Position numbers and translations under genes: made by a program. A stretch of DNA of 64,000 bases from Epiperipatus broadwayi (taxonomy: Eukaryota > Onychophora > Udeonychophora > Euonychophora > Peripatidae), in NCBI GenBank assembly GCA_028023455.1, contig JAQFVV010012402.1, positions 13,386,483 to 13,450,482 on the forward strand, written 5' to 3'. The notes under the pieces were generated by a model. That model was not told where the DNA came from and did not search any database. It saw only the letters and a list, made by a program, of their open reading frames with translations. Below are positions 61,425-64,000 of this stretch, piece by piece. How positions within the stretch are numbered: position 1 is the stretch's first letter; the number at the start of each line of letters is the position of its first letter.

Positions 61425-63188
61425 ATGGCTGCCAACATACAATTGCGAATAGCAGACTTCGATGTTGAAAATCCGGGTAACTGGCCATTGTATGTAAAAC
61501 TAGTAGAAAAACATTTCCTGGTAAATAGCGTCAAGGAAAATGATATAAAAATAGCTACTCTTTTGGGGTTTGCAGGAATAAAAGTATTGGAAATAGCCAA
61601 TCGTTTGTGTGAGCCAGTTGAGCCCGAAACGTTACAATATAACGAGGTAGTCATGAAATTAACTGCAGAGTTCTGCCCTCTACCGGCAAAACATATCGCT
61701 AGATTACATTTTAGACGACGACAGGAAAAAAATGAAACTTTTAAAGAATACGATGTGGCACTACGCGAATTAGCAAAAAATTGTGCTTACGGCCAGTTTT
61801 TAGAAGAAGCGCTCCTCGAACAATTATTATTGGGAATATATGAAACAAAATTCCGCGAACATTTATTAGCAGACTCGACAATAACGTATAAGGAAGCAAT
61901 AAAAAGGGGAATGGCACATGAATCAGTAATCAACCAAGCTAATGAATATATATTTAGCACATCGCAGCGTTTTCAGTATGAGTCGATTCAGAGAACAGTC
62001 GAGCAAGAAGGGAAAGGCAGAAACCAGAAAGATTATAGGTGCAATCGCGTATGTTACAGCTGCGGAAAACCAGGACACCTCAAGTGAAATTGTAGTCAAT
62101 TCCAGCGCAACCCGTCAAGCCACGGAGTGCAAGGATCTCTAGTGAGAGATTTCACCAAATCAAAATTATGTAAACAATCCCCAGAAATGTACGAGATAAA
62201 ATCATTAAAGAGCGCAAAGTCTGAATTTAAGCAAACAGTATACATAGAAGGAAGGCGTTTAAAAATGGAAATAGATAGCGGCTCGGGAGTAACTCTGATA
62301 TCCTTAAGAGATTGGAAGAACATTACTAAAGGAAGCAGTTTTTCTAAAAAAATCGAGAGGACTGAAGTTTGTGCTAGAGATGTCAACGGAAACATGGTTG
62401 AGATCGTCGGAAGAGTTTTTGTGAGAGTAAAATTAAATGCGAACAGCAGAGTGCTACCATTATTTATAGTGTATAACCGAATAAATCCACTGATCGGTAG
62501 GAACTGGTTCCGACCACTGGGAATTACGATCAAGGTAATAAAAAAAATTTATATCGGAAAGGAAATACAAAATAATTTCCCACTTCGATTTAGAACAAAG
62601 TTGGGTCAAAAACAAACAACACCAGTGCAACTACAGTTAAGGGATCACTCAACGCCTGTAATATGCCAAAGCCGGAAGGTATCATACACACAGCGGAGCA
62701 AGATGGAAAAAGCATCTGAAGTAAATAATGTGAGTTCGCGCAATTTGGATAAAAACAAAGGAAAACCAATTGTGAAAATGAGTTCGCACAATGTGGATAA
62801 AAACAAAGGAAAACCAATTGTGAAAGTTAAGAGTTACAGAAGTGAAAATGCTTCCAAATCTAAAAATCCTTCAAGCAAACTTGAGGAAAGTAATGTGAGA
62901 ACTTTTGGTAAATGTAAGGAAGAAAGAATTCATGAACGGCAGCAACAACATGAAAGAGAATTACATGAAGCAGCTCGACAAAGGCATCAAAAATGGCTCC
63001 AGCAGAAAGAATTTGAAAAAAGACAGAGAGAAGAAGCTATAAGTTTACGAGAGCATGAGAAGTTCATCGTTGGTGAGATGGTGTACAAAAGACATTTTAA
63101 TCACATTCACCGCCAGAGTGTTCCAAGCTGGAAGGAAAGACACCCAGATGAAAACAACATGAACAAATCAAGAGACTTTGTAGAATAA
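61425..63188 (+). pseudogene. Gag-protease polyprotein with one internal TGA
   Basis: One frame of 588 codons, interrupted only by TGA at 62085-62087 (codon 221). Residues 1-210 are a Ty3-type Gag (matrix/capsid; typical LHFRRRQEKNETFKEYDVAL and LLEQLLLGIYETKFREHLL helices). A CCHC knuckle begins CYSCGKPGH; the TGA falls among the four residues between its His and last Cys. From 62088 the frame continues to a retropepsin with catalytic DSG (62274-62282) and the LIGRNW block near 62490. Instead of reverse transcriptase there follows a Lys-rich linker with a 16-residue repeat and a Gln/Glu/Arg-rich probable coiled coil. The end (FIVGEMVYKRHF) may echo an integrase C-terminus. The TGA fits a CpG-type change of an Arg codon; readthrough is possible but unproven. 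Confidence 0.8.
62731..62826 (+). repeat. In-frame 48-bp tandem repeat in element G
   Basis: Two copies (62731-62778, 62779-62826) differing at about three bases, each adding 16 residues with core DKNKGKPIVK to the post-protease linker. Confidence 0.85.
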
Positions 63189-63200
63189 CCAATACTTCTG

Positions 63201-63215
63201 GAGTGGGAGGAGGAG
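63201..63215 (+). promoter_or_regulatory. Polypurine tract of element G
   Basis: GAGTGGGAGGAGGAG lies directly before the 3' LTR start, the expected plus-strand primer position. Confidence 0.8.
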
Positions 63216-63733
63216 TGTAGTGTCCTGGACAAGGTGATTTAAGATTTGTTGTAATTCTTTATGTAAATAATAAGTGTAAAATTAAAGATTCATAAATAAT
63301 GTGTATAAAAAGTATTGGAATTATTAATGTAAATTGTCATGTAAAAATAACCATATATGGGTTTAAAGTTAAGTAAAATGTACTTATAAAAATGCCTCAC
63401 CTTATAAGGTAAAAATGGGGATAAATCAAAACCCATAAGGACTAGCGAAGGGTTCAGCTATCAGACCATATAAGGAGAGATATTTATGGAATGTTGTTAG
63501 GACTCAAGAAGTCGGGTATATAAGTGGGATGTAGAGGGAGAATCGGGAGCATTAGTAGAAAAGCTAGACTACAGTGGCCCTAATGGGCAGATCTATGATA
63601 CCCAACTTTAAAGGAGTGCTTCTGCCAACGTATGTAACAGTAATGTATATATTGTAATTTGCTGAAAATTAAACTAATAATTTAACTTACTCAAATCTGT
63701 CTAAAGTCTCATTTATTTGACGCATACACATCA
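63216..63733 (+). mobile_element. Element G 3' LTR
   Basis: 518 bp, collinear with the 5' LTR, ends CACATCA. Differences from the 5' LTR are mostly single-base, with a few one- or two-base indels. Confidence 0.85.
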
Positions 63734-63738
63734 CTTTC

Positions 63739-64000
63739 TTAAAAAAAACACTTTATCAAAAAATAAATAAATGAAAAAAGCATAGCTAAATTTATATATC
63801 AAAGTCAAACACATAGATATATGCAATCTATTCGAAAAACATCAAATCATTTTCTCGCGTAATCTACGTAGTTTATAAGCCTTAAAAGTTTTTATAATCA
63901 ACAAATTGGAATTAAGTGGTTTTCAATAATTATTATTTCTTTTGTTTTTAAAGAAAAATAAATTTTAAAAGTTTACACTAAGTATTAGTAAAATATAGCT
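63739..64000. other. AT-rich sequence to window end, nothing recognised
   Basis: No supported feature. Confidence 0.5.

Larger units (their letters stand above)
60781..63738 (+). mobile_element. Pol-less LTR retroelement G with Gag-protease ORF
   Basis: Two LTRs (60786-61305, 520 bp; 63216-63733, 518 bp) with TG...CA ends flank a 1.9-kb internal part. The flanks CTTAC (60781-60785) and CTTTC (63734-63738) are a 5-bp duplication with one change. In order it has LTR, primer site, gag-pro frame, polypurine tract and LTR. Reverse transcriptase, RNase H and integrase core are absent, so it is non-autonomous but keeps its own packaging protein. LTRs differ at roughly 3 percent of sites by eye, many at CpG. 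Confidence 0.85.

Noticed and set aside
62096-62533. 145-codon minus-strand frame
   Set aside because: Antisense shadow of the protease region of element G.

Overview
This is a gene-poor, very AT-rich stretch of a eukaryotic, most likely invertebrate, nuclear genome. I found no host protein-coding gene, rRNA or true tRNA gene. Nearly everything recognisable is mobile DNA: Ty3-like LTR retroelements with 4- or 5-bp target duplications, Penelope-like elements with reverse transcriptase and GIY-YIG remnants, tRNA-derived SINE-like units, mariner relics, foldback elements, and several short retroposon families carrying hammerhead-ribozyme motifs. Species cannot be told from the sequence. The repeat mix would fit a mollusc or another large-genome invertebrate.

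Layout. 0.5-5.4 kb: a foldback repeat with decayed hammerhead copies, then two Penelope-like copies, each preceded by an inverted fragment of its own 3' tail and each ending in a tRNA-like SINE segment. 5.7-6.7 kb: mariner relic. 7.7-8.7 kb: foldback element. 8.9-11.0 kb: solo LTR (family A) with an ACAT duplication. 12-12.8 kb: palindrome and tandem duplication. 13.77-34.99 kb: one LTR retroelement on the minus strand amplified into a tandem array LTR-int-LTR-int-LTR-int-LTR (about 6.05-kb period), flanked by one ATAT duplication. Each internal part has a tRNA-Lys-type primer site, a leader with splice-like signals, a dead gag and a polypurine tract, but no pol. 35.0-35.9 and 41.6-42.7 kb: direct-direct-inverted clusters of a hammerhead-bearing repeat. 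36.2-37.1 kb: second mariner relic. 40.86-41.08 kb: a short retroposon with a 17-bp duplication and a textbook type-I hammerhead. 43.9-46.5 kb: two more direct-direct-inverted clusters. 46.9-47.9 kb: a third Penelope tail and another hammerhead repeat. 48.1 kb: near-perfect 67-bp-arm hairpin. 50.0-58.3 kb: three LTR layers nested in each other (E contains C, which contains B), with an uninterrupted paralogue of the E LTR next door acting as an empty-site control. 58.6-59.2 kb: inverted SINE pair. 60.8-63.7 kb: a nearly intact, pol-less LTR element with a Gag-protease reading frame broken by a single TGA inside its zinc knuckle.

How the parts relate. None of the LTR elements here keeps reverse transcriptase or integrase, so they presumably depended on autonomous relatives elsewhere. 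The short hammerhead repeats and SINE-like units likewise look like dependants, plausibly of the Penelope-like elements, whose 3' end they share or whose ribozyme and inverted-copy architecture they resemble. The most notable signals are the set of distinct hammerhead families within 13 kb, the four-LTR tandem array with a single target duplication, and the Penelope/SINE shared 3' end.
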